Notes under the pieces: model-generated
Told to the model about the DNA's origin: nothing
The model's database searches: none
Seen by the model: only the letters and a program-made list of their open reading frames with translations
DNA from: Cytophagaceae bacterium
GTDB lineage: Bacteria > Bacteroidota > Bacteroidia > Cytophagales > Spirosomataceae
DNA length: 64,000 nucleotides
Direction of reading: 5' to 3'
Assembly: GCA_017984215.1 (NCBI GenBank)
Contig: JAGOAA010000002.1
Coordinates: 6,646-70,645 of the forward strand
Program-made: the position numbers and the translations under genes
Part shown: positions 7,851 to 16,685 of the stretch, one piece after another
How positions within the stretch are numbered: the stretch's first letter is position 1
Layout of the letters: every line of letters begins with the position of its first letter

Positions 7851-8564
7851 CGAATACTTCTCCAATTGTCTTACCAAGACATTGAAATCTTTCGGATAGG
7901 GTGCTTCGACCGTTATGGGACTTCCATCCATCAAGTTGAAGCTCAGGCTATGGGCATGTAAGGCCACCCGGCGCATCAAGGGGCGCTCTTCGGTATCCTT
8001 TTTTAAATGGAAATTACGTTTCAAGTCCGACAAATACACATCCTTACCGCCATACATCTCGTCGGCTACGATGGGTGCATGCAAACAGGTTAAGTGAATG
8101 CGGATTTGGTGCATACGACCCGTGATGGGCATACATTCGACCAAGGTATATCCCTTGTAAACTTTCAAGGAACGAAACCAGGTTTCCGCATGCTTGCCGT
8201 TCGATCGTGCGATAATCACCTTCCCGTCTTTGAGGGGAAGGATGGGTAAATTCACCAACATGCCATCCCAGTCGTGCATACCTTCCACCACGGCGTGGTA
8301 GCGTTTGGCTGTTTCCCGGTGTTCGAACTGCATGGAAATATGTCGGTAGGCTTCCGGATTTTTGGCAATCACCAATGCTCCCGTTGTTTCCTTATCCAAT
8401 CGATGACCCACCTGTGCATCTTCCGAATACACTTTTGCCATGCGCAAAATGCTAGGCGCATAATCATCCTTCCGCTCATCCAGCGTTGCGATGCCCGATG
8501 GTTTGTTGATGACGATAAAATCGTCGTTTTCGAAAAGGATGTAATCTTGTAATTTGTATTTCAT
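7848..8564 (-). CDS. RluA-family pseudouridine synthase
   Basis: 238 aa. This enzyme family isomerises uridine to pseudouridine in rRNA or tRNA. The catalytic motif HRLDKETTG (Asp57) and the N-terminal DDFIVINKPSGIATL, with a Lys-Pro-Ser-Gly loop, are diagnostic of RluA/RluC/RluD-type enzymes. MPITGRMHQIRIHL is the conserved C-terminal motif. There is no S4 RNA-binding domain, so it is closer to RluA than RluD; the exact target base is unknown. It lies downstream of anmK on the same strand. A 91-base repeat-rich spacer sits directly before its ATG. Confidence 0.92.
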   Translation of the reverse strand: MKYKLQDYILFENDDFIVINKPSGIATLDERKDDYAPSILRMAKVYSEDAQVGHRLDKETTGALVIAKNPEAYRHISMQFEHRETAKRYHAVVEGMHDWDGMLVNLPILPLKDGKVIIARSNGKHAETWFRSLKVYKGYTLVECMPITGRMHQIRIHLTCLHAPIVADEMYGGKDVYLSDLKRNFHLKKDTEERPLMRRVALHAHSLSFNLMDGSPITVEAPYPKDFNVLVRQLEKYS

Positions 8565-8655
8565 ATATCAGTCGCTAGTCACTAGTCGCTAGTCATTAGT
8601 CCGGAGTCCGTAGTTGTCTCTCTTATTTCTTCACTATTCACTCTTCACTCTTCAC
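8565..8655. repeat. Short-repeat array between the rluA-family gene and anmK
   Basis: Bases 8571-8613 are built from copies of GTCGCTAGT / AGTCATTAGT / AGTCCGGAGTC. They are followed by a pyrimidine tract of TTCACTC units. The same three parts in the same order, reverse-complemented, occur at 49415-49540. Read in the direction of the downstream gene, both arrays end right before an ATG. Confidence 0.75.
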
Positions 8656-9834
8656 TCAATTTGGTAAACAAATCTTCCCCATCGTCATCCACGGCGAATC
8701 ACCCAGTCGGCGATCAGATGTCGGATTCGAATCCATCAAGGTTTCATTGGCCAATAGTGCGAACAGTACCGCTTCTTTTGCCGCAGATTCAATACCTAAA
8801 ACCGCTGAATCTTGAATCGTAAAACCGGGCAAGAGTTGGGCCAAATGCTCCATCATCAAGGGATTTCGCGCGCCACCACCACTCACATAAACGTATCCTT
8901 CTTCCAATCCCGTGTAATGTTGAATGGCCAAGGCAATTGTTTCAGCGGAAAAATAGGTGAGTGTTGCGATGCAGTCGGCCGCACTCAGTCCTTCCGGAAC
9001 CATTTGGCCAATCCGACCCACGTTGAAATATTCGGGTCCCGTACTTTTGGGGAATGATTCTTCGAAAAAGGGTAGGGCTAGCAAGGCTTTTAAAAATGCC
9101 GCATCGACTTTACCCGATCGCGCGATTTGGGCATCTTCATCAAATGATTTTTCAGCATAATTCGCTCTTACCCATGCATCAATCAAGGTATTTCCAGGGC
9201 CTGTATCCGTTACTAAAATATCGGATGGATCTTGATTCGCGGGCAAATAGGTGAAATTCCCAATTCCACCGATATTTAAAAGTATTCGCTCCTCCTCGGC
9301 TTTGGTAAATAAAAAGTAGTCCCCAAACATAGCCAATGGCGCACCTTCGCCTCCCGCAGCCACATGTTTTTGACGGAAATCCGAAAGCGTAATGATTCCG
9401 GTTAAATGGGCTAAATGATCCCCATCACCTATTTGTAAAGTTGAATGAGGGTTTGCGCCTGTTCGATCGGGACAATGCATGACGGTTTGCCCATGAGATG
9501 CTAATGCGTCTACGTCGGTTGGATTCACGCCCCAACGAGCTAAGGTCTCCAAAATAATTGATGCATGTGTCCGCGCGATGTTCGCGTTCAAGGTGCACAG
9601 GCTAGGAAAATGAATGGTTTCCTTTGCAAAAACAGCCCGAATGGACTCCTTGAACTCGGATGAAAAAGGCACGGAATCAAAATGGATTAAATCACATTTG
9701 GTTTCAAGGCCTTGACCCGTAAACCGACATAAGGCCATATCCAATCCATCCAAAGACGTGCCTGACATTAAGCCCAATATTAATCTGCTGGGCTTTTCTG
9801 CAATTTGATATAGCTGTTTAATCTGTGGATTCAA
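8656..9834 (-). CDS. anmK: Anhydro-N-acetylmuramic acid kinase
   Basis: 392 aa, full family length. AnmK hydrolyses the 1,6-anhydro ring of anhMurNAc and phosphorylates it to MurNAc-6-P in cytoplasmic cell-wall recycling. Diagnostic motifs are GLMSGTSLDGLD (catalytic Asp and phosphate loop, residues 21-32), LASHGQTVMH, LNIGGIGNFTYLP, TDTGPGNTLIDAWV and YVSGGGARN. It is followed by the rluA-family gene on the same strand. Upstream lies a 12-base palindrome carrying a -7 box in each arm. No MurNAc-6-P etherase gene is nearby. Confidence 0.95.
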   Translation of the reverse strand: MNPQIKQLYQIAEKPSRLILGLMSGTSLDGLDMALCRFTGQGLETKCDLIHFDSVPFSSEFKESIRAVFAKETIHFPSLCTLNANIARTHASIILETLARWGVNPTDVDALASHGQTVMHCPDRTGANPHSTLQIGDGDHLAHLTGIITLSDFRQKHVAAGGEGAPLAMFGDYFLFTKAEEERILLNIGGIGNFTYLPANQDPSDILVTDTGPGNTLIDAWVRANYAEKSFDEDAQIARSGKVDAAFLKALLALPFFEESFPKSTGPEYFNVGRIGQMVPEGLSAADCIATLTYFSAETIALAIQHYTGLEEGYVYVSGGGARNPLMMEHLAQLLPGFTIQDSAVLGIESAAKEAVLFALLANETLMDSNPTSDRRLGDSPWMTMGKICLPN

Positions 9835-9856
9835 GTCTTTCTATTTTTCGCTCGTT

Positions 9857-9891
9857 TACCTTTGGCAATCCTTAAAGGTTTGCCAAAGGTA
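9857..9891. repeat. Perfect 12-base inverted repeat carrying two opposed -7 boxes
   Basis: Arms TACCTTTGGCAA (9857-9868) and TTGCCAAAGGTA (9880-9891) with an 11-base loop. Each arm begins with TACCTTTG, a perfect TAnnTTTG -7 box, so one box points right and the other left toward anmK. It could be an operator, a hairpin, or a pair of overlapping promoters. Confidence 0.7.
9884..9891 (-). promoter_or_regulatory. -7 box for anmK
   Basis: TACCTTTG on the minus strand, about 50 bases before the anmK start codon. No well-spaced TTG -33 element is seen. Confidence 0.5.
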
Positions 9892-9956
9892 GTGCGCAAA
9901 GCTACAAAAAAATCCCCCAAGGGAGTTCGAAAATTCGCCAAGTACTTGATAATTAA

Positions 9957-9989
9957 TTGATATTTCCGACGGATGATTTCGTATCTTTG
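9957..9989 (+). promoter_or_regulatory. Promoter of lhgO
   Basis: TTG (9957-9959), 22-base spacer, TATCTTTG (9982-9989): a Bacteroidota-type promoter. The box lies inside a possible longer reading frame starting at 9973, which argues for the later ATG at 10018. Confidence 0.65.
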
Positions 9990-10017
9990 GGGCTTAGTTA
10001 ATTCACTCATCCACCTT

Positions 10018-11220
10018 ATGGCATTAGATGTAATCATCGTCGGCGGAGGCATCGTGGGCCTCGCGACAGCTCACAGATTATTGGAAGCAAATCCTGCATT
10101 GAAAATCGCGCTTTTCGAAAAAGAAGCGATGGTCTCCATGCATCAAACGGGTAATAACTCGGGTGTCATTCATTCGGGTTTATATTACAAACCGGGTTCG
10201 TTGAAGGCCAAAAATTGCATCGAAGGTTATCACCAATTAATTGATTATTGCCAAAAAGAGGAGATTCCTTTCGAATTAACGGGTAAAATCGTGGTGGCAA
10301 GTACCCAGGACCAACGGGTTCAATTGGAGAATTTATACCAGCGGGGCCAACAAAATGGGTTGGATGGCTTGAAGAAGTTGAGCTTGGAGGAAATGCGTGA
10401 GCATGAGCCGCATGTGATTGGTGTAGAAGGGATGTGGGTGCCACAAACCGGTATCGTCGATTACCGTGCTGTTGCTGCGAAACTAGCGCAAGGGATTCAA
10501 GCGAAAGGTTGTGAAGTACATTTGGGTGAAAAAGTGATTGACATAACCAAAGGGCTTAGCTATTCCATTGTCGAAACGAATAAAGCGGTATATGAGGCGA
10601 AATTGATCATCAATTGCGCGGGTCTATATTCGGATCAAGTGGCCCAATGGACACAAAAAGAGCCTTTGGATGTGCGTATCGTACCTTTCCGAGGAGAATA
10701 TTTTAAGCTCAAAAAGGAAAAAGAATACTTGGTTAAGAACTTGATTTATCCTGTTCCTGACCCCAACTTCCCGTTCTTGGGCGTTCATTTCACCCGCATG
10801 ATGCGTGGGGGAGTGGAGGCTGGACCTAATGCCGTTTTGGCATTTAAGAAAGAAGGCTATACGAAATTAGGCATCAATGCGAAAGAACTTTGGGATACCT
10901 TAACTTGGCCTGGATTTCAAAAAGTTGCTGCTAAATATTGGGAAACGGGTCTCGGTGAAATGTACCGCAGTTTCTCTAAAGAAGCCTTTACCAAAGCCCT
11001 GCAAGGATTAATTCCTGAAATTCAAATCGATGATTTAGTCGAAGGGGGTGCCGGTGTTCGTGCTCAAGCGTGTGATCGTAGTGGAGGCTTACTCGACGAT
11101 TTTTCGATCGTACAAGATGAGAAAGTGATTAATATTTTAAATGCGCCTAGTCCCGCAGCGACTTCATCTTTGTCAATAGGCAAGACGGTGGCGGAAATGG
11201 CTTTGGGGCGGTTTGCATAA
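10018..11220 (+). CDS. lhgO: L-2-hydroxyglutarate oxidase (FAD-dependent)
   Basis: 400 aa from the ATG at 10018. LhgO oxidises L-2-hydroxyglutarate to 2-oxoglutarate using FAD. The N-terminal dinucleotide fold VIIVGGGIVGLATAHRL starts right at the chosen start. Family motifs are NSGVIHSGLYYKPGSLKA, GIVDYRAVA, NCAGLYSDQVA, VPFRGEYFKL, FLGVHFTR and GAGVRAQACDR. An in-frame start at 9973 would add 15 residues but overlaps the -7 box, so it was not used. Transcribed alone; a palindromic repeat separates it from the ABC exporter. Confidence 0.93.
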   Translation: MALDVIIVGGGIVGLATAHRLLEANPALKIALFEKEAMVSMHQTGNNSGVIHSGLYYKPGSLKAKNCIEGYHQLIDYCQKEEIPFELTGKIVVASTQDQRVQLENLYQRGQQNGLDGLKKLSLEEMREHEPHVIGVEGMWVPQTGIVDYRAVAAKLAQGIQAKGCEVHLGEKVIDITKGLSYSIVETNKAVYEAKLIINCAGLYSDQVAQWTQKEPLDVRIVPFRGEYFKLKKEKEYLVKNLIYPVPDPNFPFLGVHFTRMMRGGVEAGPNAVLAFKKEGYTKLGINAKELWDTLTWPGFQKVAAKYWETGLGEMYRSFSKEAFTKALQGLIPEIQIDDLVEGGAGVRAQACDRSGGLLDDFSIVQDEKVINILNAPSPAATSSLSIGKTVAEMALGRFA

Positions 11221-11231
11221 CCAAATATGTT

Positions 11232-11289
11232 GAGACGCGATACTTCGCTTCTTCATAAATACATAAATAGACGCGAGGTATCGCGTCTC
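11232..11289. repeat. REP-like palindrome
   Basis: Arms GAGACGCGATACTTCGC (11232-11248) and GCGAGGTATCGCGTCTC (11273-11289) are complementary except at one position, with a 24-base AT-rich loop. A partial third copy (CGCGTCTTT) follows near 11310. The GAGACGCGA...TCGCGTCTC palindrome resembles dispersed intergenic palindromes of Bacteroidota and cyanobacteria. It lies between lhgO and the ABC exporter gene. Confidence 0.75.
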
Positions 11290-11330
11290 TACAATTTTGA
11301 CGTGAGTTTTCGCGTCTTTATAACAACAAC

Positions 11331-13079
11331 ATGAAATTACTACTTAAATACCTTACTCAATACCGCTGGCGCGTTTTCGCTGCCTTGGGACTTGCTGCAA
11401 CTAACCAGATTTTCTCCTTGATGGATCCTTACATCTTCCGGAAAATCATCGATGATGTCGCGGCTGTCTATCACGCAGAAACACATACGATGTCTCAATT
11501 CGTGGATGCCATTTGGCCTTTAGCCTTAGCTTCTGTGGGAGTTGCTTTCGTGAGTCGGGTAGCGAAAAACTTTCAAGACTACATGATTAACACGGTTACT
11601 CAAAAAGTGGGGGCCAATTTATATTCGGATGGAATCCGACATTCCTTGGAATTGCCTTATGAGACTTTCGAGGATCAGCGTTCTGGCGAGACCTTGGGTA
11701 AATTGCAAAAGGTAAGAGTTGATGTAGAGAAATTAATCACTTTGGGGATTAATATTCTATTCCAATCGGTCATTGCATTGGTTTTTATTTCCATTTATGC
11801 ATTCTCGGTACACTGGATGGTAATGCCGCTTTTCTTAGTCACAGGACCTTTGATTGCCTGGGTTTCCTCTGTTTTAAGTAAGAAAATTAAAGTCATTCAA
11901 ATCGAAATCGTCAAAGAATCTACGGGTTTAGCGGGTTCTACCACGGAGTCTTTGCGCAACATCGAATTGGTGAAATCACTTGGTTTGGCGGAACAAGAAA
12001 TTGCCCACTTAAATGCCACGACAGAGAAAATTCTCAAATTGGAATTGAAAAAAGTGCGTTATGTGCGTTCTATGGCCTTTGTTCAAGGTACCTGTGTGAA
12101 CTTATTGCGCATGTTGATGGTGGTCGTTTTGATTTATTTGATTTACAAAGGCCAAATCACCATCGGGCAGTTTTATTCTTTGAACATCTATTCGTTCTTC
12201 CTATTTAATCCCTTGCAAGAGATTGGAAATGTGGTGAATACCTTCCGGGAAGCGGAGGTTTCGCTCCAGAATTATGAAACCATCTTGTCGATCCCAAGCG
12301 AAAAGAAGCCGGAGAATCCCAAGTCAATTACGCACATTCAGGATTTGACTTTTGATCATGTCTCTTTCCAACATCAATCTGCGACGCAAGAAGCCTTGTC
12401 GGACATTTCTTTCCAAGTTAAAGGTGGAGAAACCATTGCTTTTGTAGGGCCATCGGGGGCGGGAAAATCAACCTTGGTGAAATTGTTGGTGGGCTTGTAC
12501 CGACCGAAAAAAGGTCAAGTATTCTACAATGGTGAAGCGGGTGATTCGATTGATTTCGATCAATTGCGTAAAAAGATTGGCTTCGTAACCCAAGACACCC
12601 AATTGTTTTCAGGGTCCATTCGTGAGAATTTATTGTTCGTAAACCCGAATGCCACGGATGCGCAATGCATGGAGGTATTGGAAAAAGCGGCTTGCCAAAG
12701 TTTATTGGCTCGGGCCGACAAAGGATTAGACTCCTTGATCGGAGAAGGAGGCGTAAAAGTGTCTGGCGGAGAGAAGCAGCGTTTAAGTATCGCTCGCGCC
12801 TTATTGCGTGATCCCAACTTATTGGTTTTCGATGAGGCGACTTCGGCTTTGGACTCCTTGACCGAAGAGGAAATCTCAGAAACGATTCGTGCGGTTTCGC
12901 AAGCTTCGGAGCATTTGACAATTTTGATTGCGCACCGTTTGTCTACGATTATGCATGCGACGCGTATTTATGTGTTGGAGAAGGGAAAAGTCGTTGAATC
13001 GGGGAATCACGATAGTTTGCTGGCCGACAAAGGTTTATACTATGCCATGTGGCGGCAGCAAGTAGGGGAAAACAAATAA
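11331..13079 (+). CDS. ABC exporter, fused permease-ATPase (MsbA-like)
   Basis: 582 aa half-transporter. Residues 1-310 are a type-1 ABC exporter membrane domain with about six helices, and residues 335-582 are the ATPase. Visible motifs are Walker A GPSGAGKST (373-381), Q-loop FVTQDTQ, signature VSGGEKQR (477-484), Walker B LLVFDE (497-502) with D-loop SALD, and H-loop His535 (IAHRLST). It would act as a homodimer in the inner membrane, exporting lipid, peptide or drug; the substrate cannot be told from sequence. It is a single gene without partner subunits. Confidence 0.92.
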   Translation: MKLLLKYLTQYRWRVFAALGLAATNQIFSLMDPYIFRKIIDDVAAVYHAETHTMSQFVDAIWPLALASVGVAFVSRVAKNFQDYMINTVTQKVGANLYSDGIRHSLELPYETFEDQRSGETLGKLQKVRVDVEKLITLGINILFQSVIALVFISIYAFSVHWMVMPLFLVTGPLIAWVSSVLSKKIKVIQIEIVKESTGLAGSTTESLRNIELVKSLGLAEQEIAHLNATTEKILKLELKKVRYVRSMAFVQGTCVNLLRMLMVVVLIYLIYKGQITIGQFYSLNIYSFFLFNPLQEIGNVVNTFREAEVSLQNYETILSIPSEKKPENPKSITHIQDLTFDHVSFQHQSATQEALSDISFQVKGGETIAFVGPSGAGKSTLVKLLVGLYRPKKGQVFYNGEAGDSIDFDQLRKKIGFVTQDTQLFSGSIRENLLFVNPNATDAQCMEVLEKAACQSLLARADKGLDSLIGEGGVKVSGGEKQRLSIARALLRDPNLLVFDEATSALDSLTEEEISETIRAVSQASEHLTILIAHRLSTIMHATRIYVLEKGKVVESGNHDSLLADKGLYYAMWRQQVGENK

Positions 13080-13100
13080 TTTATTTTGTAATTCCTTGAT

Positions 13101-13121
13101 TTGCCATATATTGTTTGGCAA
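13101..13121. repeat. Inverted repeat upstream of ilvD
   Basis: TTGCCA (13101-13106) and TGGCAA (13116-13121) are perfect complements 24 bases or more upstream of the -7 box. A 13-mer beginning at 13114 (TTTGGCAATCCTT) also occurs at 9861-9873 in the anmK upstream palindrome. It is a possible operator. Confidence 0.35.
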
Positions 13122-13124
13122 TCC

Positions 13125-13157
13125 TTTGGCTTGAACAAATAGGATTGCGTATATTTG
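13125..13157 (+). promoter_or_regulatory. Promoter of ilvD
   Basis: TTTG (13125-13128), 21-base spacer, TATATTTG (13150-13157), about 21 bases before the ATG. An alternative -33 TTG at 13131 has a 16-base spacer. Confidence 0.6.
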
Positions 13158-13178
13158 TTGTTTGTAAAAATTTAAATT

Positions 13179-14855
13179 ATGTCTTTAAATAAATTCTCGA
13201 GAACACTTACACAAGAAGTTACGAATCCGGCGGCGAAAGCAATGCTTTATGGCATTGGATTGACTCCTGAGGATATGAACAAGGCTCAAATCGGTATCGC
13301 AAGTACAGGTTATGAGGGCAACCCGTGTAATATGCACTTGAATGGATTATCTGTTCATGTGAAAAAGGGAATTCAAGAAAATGGCATGGTGGGATTAATT
13401 TTTCACACCATTGGGGTTTCTGATGGGATGACAAACGGTAACGATGGGATGAGCTATTCCTTGCCATCGCGTGATATCATCGCTGATTCGATCGAGAATG
13501 TAGTTGGCGCGCAATGGTACGATGGCGTAATTGCTGTGGTTGGTTGCGATAAAAACATGCCGGGAGCCATGATGGCTTTGGCACGTGTGAATCGTCCGGG
13601 TATGTTGGTTTACGGTGGAACCATTCGTTCTGGTTCTTACAAAGGAGAAAAATTAGATATCGTTTCGGCTTTTGAAGCTTTAGGAAAGAAATACGCAGGA
13701 AATATTTCCGATGAAGATTACGAAGGAGTTATTCGTAATTCGATTCCGGGCCCGGGTGCTTGTGGTGGAATGTACACCGCAAATACGATGGCATCATCGA
13801 TGGAAGCAATGGGTTTGGTTTTGCCAAATTCCTCGACGTATCCAGCGACGCATGAAGGCAAAAAAGAAGAATGTTTGGCGATCGGTGCTGCAATGAAGGT
13901 ATTGTTGGAGAAAAACATTTGTCCGCGCGACATTATGACACGCAAATCATTCGAAAATGCGATGACCGTGGTGATGGCCTTGGGTGGAAGTACAAATGCT
14001 GTTCTACATTATTTAGCGATTGCCCATTCGGCTGGCGTTGAGTTTACGTTGGATGATATTCAAGCGATTTCAGATCGTACGCCACTATTGGCCGATTTGA
14101 AACCGTCAGGAAAATACTACATGGAAGATGTTTTGGCGATCGGAGGAATGCCAGCCATTTTGAAATATTTATTACAAGAAGGATTCTTACATGGCGATTG
14201 CATGACGGTAACGGGCAAGACCATGGCGGAGAATTTAGCTGATGCACCTGATTTGAATTTTGAGACGCAAAAAATTGTGTATCCGATTTCAAACCCGATG
14301 AAACCAACAGGTCACTTGCAAATCTTGTATGGCAATTTGGCTACGGAGGGAGCGGTTGCGAAGATTACTGGTAAAGAAGGTGAGCGTTTTGAGGGAGTTG
14401 CCAAAGTGTGTGAGCGCGAGGAGGATGTGATGGAATTCTTGTCAAAAGGTGAAATTAAAGCCGGCCACGTGGTTGTGATTCGCAACGAAGGCCCGAAAGG
14501 TGGTCCAGGAATGCCAGAGATGTTAAAGCCTACTTCCGCCTTGATGGGTGCTGGTTTAGGTAATTCGGTTGCCATGATTACCGATGGACGTTTCTCTGGA
14601 GGAACGCACGGATTTGTTGTAGGGCACGTGACGCCAGAAGCACAAGAAGGAGGAAATATCGGATTGGTGAAAGACGGTGACAAGATTACCATTGATGCGG
14701 TCGATAATAAAATCATCTTGCATGTATCAGATGAAGAATTAGCAGAACGTCGGAAAGCATGGAAACCAAAGGTTTCGCCGCATACATCCGGAGTTTTGCG
14801 TAAGTATATTAAAAACGTTGCCTCAGCCAGCCAAGGTTGTGTAACAGATTTGTAA
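13179..14855 (+). CDS. ilvD: Dihydroxy-acid dehydratase
   Basis: 558 aa. IlvD dehydrates 2,3-dihydroxy-isovalerate and 2,3-dihydroxy-3-methylvalerate to the 2-keto acids of valine and isoleucine. The three Fe-S cysteines are visible: Cys50 ([10 protein letters not shown]), Cys123 (VGCDKNMPG) and Cys195 ([14 protein letters not shown]); this set is typical of the [2Fe-2S] type. The Mg/active-site motif [13 protein letters not shown] is near the C-terminus. It is the first gene of the branched-chain amino acid block and has its own promoter. Confidence 0.97.
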   Translation: MSLNKFSRTLTQEVTNPAAKAMLYGIGLTPEDMNKAQIGIASTGYEGNPCNMHLNGLSVHVKKGIQENGMVGLIFHTIGVSDGMTNGNDGMSYSLPSRDIIADSIENVVGAQWYDGVIAVVGCDKNMPGAMMALARVNRPGMLVYGGTIRSGSYKGEKLDIVSAFEALGKKYAGNISDEDYEGVIRNSIPGPGACGGMYTANTMASSMEAMGLVLPNSSTYPATHEGKKEECLAIGAAMKVLLEKNICPRDIMTRKSFENAMTVVMALGGSTNAVLHYLAIAHSAGVEFTLDDIQAISDRTPLLADLKPSGKYYMEDVLAIGGMPAILKYLLQEGFLHGDCMTVTGKTMAENLADAPDLNFETQKIVYPISNPMKPTGHLQILYGNLATEGAVAKITGKEGERFEGVAKVCEREEDVMEFLSKGEIKAGHVVVIRNEGPKGGPGMPEMLKPTSALMGAGLGNSVAMITDGRFSGGTHGFVVGHVTPEAQEGGNIGLVKDGDKITIDAVDNKIILHVSDEELAERRKAWKPKVSPHTSGVLRKYIKNVASASQGCVTDL

Positions 14856-14941
14856 AAAATCAACAATTCAATTTTTTTCTAACGCATGAAGGCTTAAATT
14901 AGCTATTCATAAGTTGATTAAAGATAAAATAGTAAAAGACC

Positions 14942-16684
14942 ATGGGACAAACCCAAACCCAACCCGCTGATTCAAAACAACCCGAACAGAAGAAATTCTT
15001 AACGGGAGCACAGGCTATTATGGAGTCATTGGTCGCGCAAGGGGTTTCAACTATTTTTGGATATCCAGGTGGTGCCATCATGCCTACCTACGATGCTTTA
15101 TATGATTATCAAGATCGTTTGAAGCATATTTTGGTGCGTCACGAGCAAGGAGCTGGTCATGCTGCCCAAGGTTATGCTCGCATGTTGAATAAGGCTGGTG
15201 TTTGCATGGTGACTTCGGGTCCGGGTGCCACCAACTTGATTACGCCTATCGCGGATGCGATGTTGGATTCAACGCCGATGGTATGTATCGTAGGCCAAGT
15301 GAAAGGAAATTTATTGGGAACGGATGCTTTTCAAGAGTGTGATTTGATTGGTATTTCCATGCCTGTAACCAAATGGAATTATCAGGTCATGGATCCCAAT
15401 GAGATTCCTGAAATTATTGCAAAAGCATTTTACATTGCAGAAACAGGCCGACCAGGTCCTGTATTAATCGATATTACCCGTACGGCTCAATCCGAAATGA
15501 TGACCGTACCTTTTGAATATAAACCTTGCACGACGATTATCTCGTATAAACCGCGTGTGGAGCCGAAGCAAGAACATGTGGAGGCGGCAGCGAAATTGAT
15601 TAATGGCGCCAAGAAACCTTATATTTTAGCGGGTCACGGTGTGTTAATCGCCGGTGCTGAAGAAGAATTGAATGCGTTGGTTGACAAAGCTGGAATTCCG
15701 GTTGCGACAACGCTTTTGGGTATGTCGGCGATGGACGCCGATCATCCGATGTACGTGGGTTGGCCGGGTATGCATGGAAATTACGGCGCGAATGTGCTGA
15801 CAAATTCTTGTGATGTATTGATTGCCATCGGTATGCGTTTTGATGACCGGATTACCGGTGATTTGGCAACCTATGCGAAGCAAGCAAAAATTGTCCATAT
15901 CGAGATTGATCCTGCGGAAATTGATAAAAATGTGAAAGCGGATGCGCCAGTAGTAGGCGATGCGAAAGCTGCCTTGAAAGCCTTGCTTCCATTGATTAAA
16001 CCAGCAGAACATTTGGAATGGCGTGCCGAGTTTGATTACTACTTCAAAGAAGAGCACGAGAAAATCACCTTGAAAGATGTTTTCCATGAAGGAGATCAGA
16101 TTAAAATGGGTGAGGCGATTGCGATGATGTCCGACAAAACGAAAGGAGAGGCGGTTGTGGTGACGGATGTAGGCCAACATCAAATGGTGACGAATCGTTA
16201 CTATCGTTTTAAGAAAAGAAATTCAATCGTAACATCGGGTGGAGCAGGAACGATGGGTTTTGCCTTGCCTGCTGCCTTTGGTGCGAAAGTAGCTGTTCCT
16301 GAGCGTGAAGTCGTTGCGGTGATCGGTGATGGAGGTTTTCAAATGACTTTGCAGGAATTGGGAACCATCGCGCAAAGTAAACTTCCTGTTAAGATTATCA
16401 TTTTGAATAATAACTTCCTTGGGATGGTTCGCCAGTGGCAAGAGCTATTCCATGCGCGTCGTTATTCATTTGTTGAATTAGAAAATCCAGATTTCATCAC
16501 GATTGCAAAAGGCTTTGGTATTCCCGGGCATACAGTAACGGATCGAAATTTATTGAGTGAATCTTTGGATACCCTATTGAATTCAGAGACTCCTTATTTA
16601 TTGGAAATTGTTTGTGAAAAAGAAGGGAATGTTTTCCCAATGGTGCCTGCGGGCAGTACTGTAACCAACGTAAGGCTCGAGTAA
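14942..16684 (+). CDS. ilvB: Acetolactate synthase, large catalytic subunit
   Basis: 580 aa. It condenses two pyruvates, or pyruvate with 2-ketobutyrate, using ThDP, Mg and FAD. Motifs are FGYPGGAIMPTYDAL, the ThDP-activating Glu68 (RHEQGAGHAAQGYAR), GPGATNLITPIADAM, and the ThDP/Mg motif at about 461-488 (GDGGFQMTLQEL, then NNN). A roughly 20-residue polar Gln-rich N-terminus precedes the family start. The small subunit begins one base after the stop, so the two are translated together. Confidence 0.97.
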   Translation: MGQTQTQPADSKQPEQKKFLTGAQAIMESLVAQGVSTIFGYPGGAIMPTYDALYDYQDRLKHILVRHEQGAGHAAQGYARMLNKAGVCMVTSGPGATNLITPIADAMLDSTPMVCIVGQVKGNLLGTDAFQECDLIGISMPVTKWNYQVMDPNEIPEIIAKAFYIAETGRPGPVLIDITRTAQSEMMTVPFEYKPCTTIISYKPRVEPKQEHVEAAAKLINGAKKPYILAGHGVLIAGAEEELNALVDKAGIPVATTLLGMSAMDADHPMYVGWPGMHGNYGANVLTNSCDVLIAIGMRFDDRITGDLATYAKQAKIVHIEIDPAEIDKNVKADAPVVGDAKAALKALLPLIKPAEHLEWRAEFDYYFKEEHEKITLKDVFHEGDQIKMGEAIAMMSDKTKGEAVVVTDVGQHQMVTNRYYRFKKRNSIVTSGGAGTMGFALPAAFGAKVAVPEREVVAVIGDGGFQMTLQELGTIAQSKLPVKIIILNNNFLGMVRQWQELFHARRYSFVELENPDFITIAKGFGIPGHTVTDRNLLSESLDTLLNSETPYLLEIVCEKEGNVFPMVPAGSTVTNVRLE

Positions 16685-16685
16685 T

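Noticed and set aside
9973..10017. Longer N-terminus for LhgO starting at 9973
   Set aside because: It contains the TATCTTTG promoter box and adds 15 residues before the FAD-binding motif that starts normally at 10018.
12418..12921. Long antisense frame inside the ABC exporter gene
   Set aside because: It is a shadow of the coding strand with no family pattern, no promoter and odd composition rich in Pro/Ser/His/Arg.
14312..14866. 184-codon antisense frame inside ilvD
   Set aside because: It lies entirely over a well-conserved gene, has a shadow-type composition (Ser/Pro-rich) and no independent evidence.
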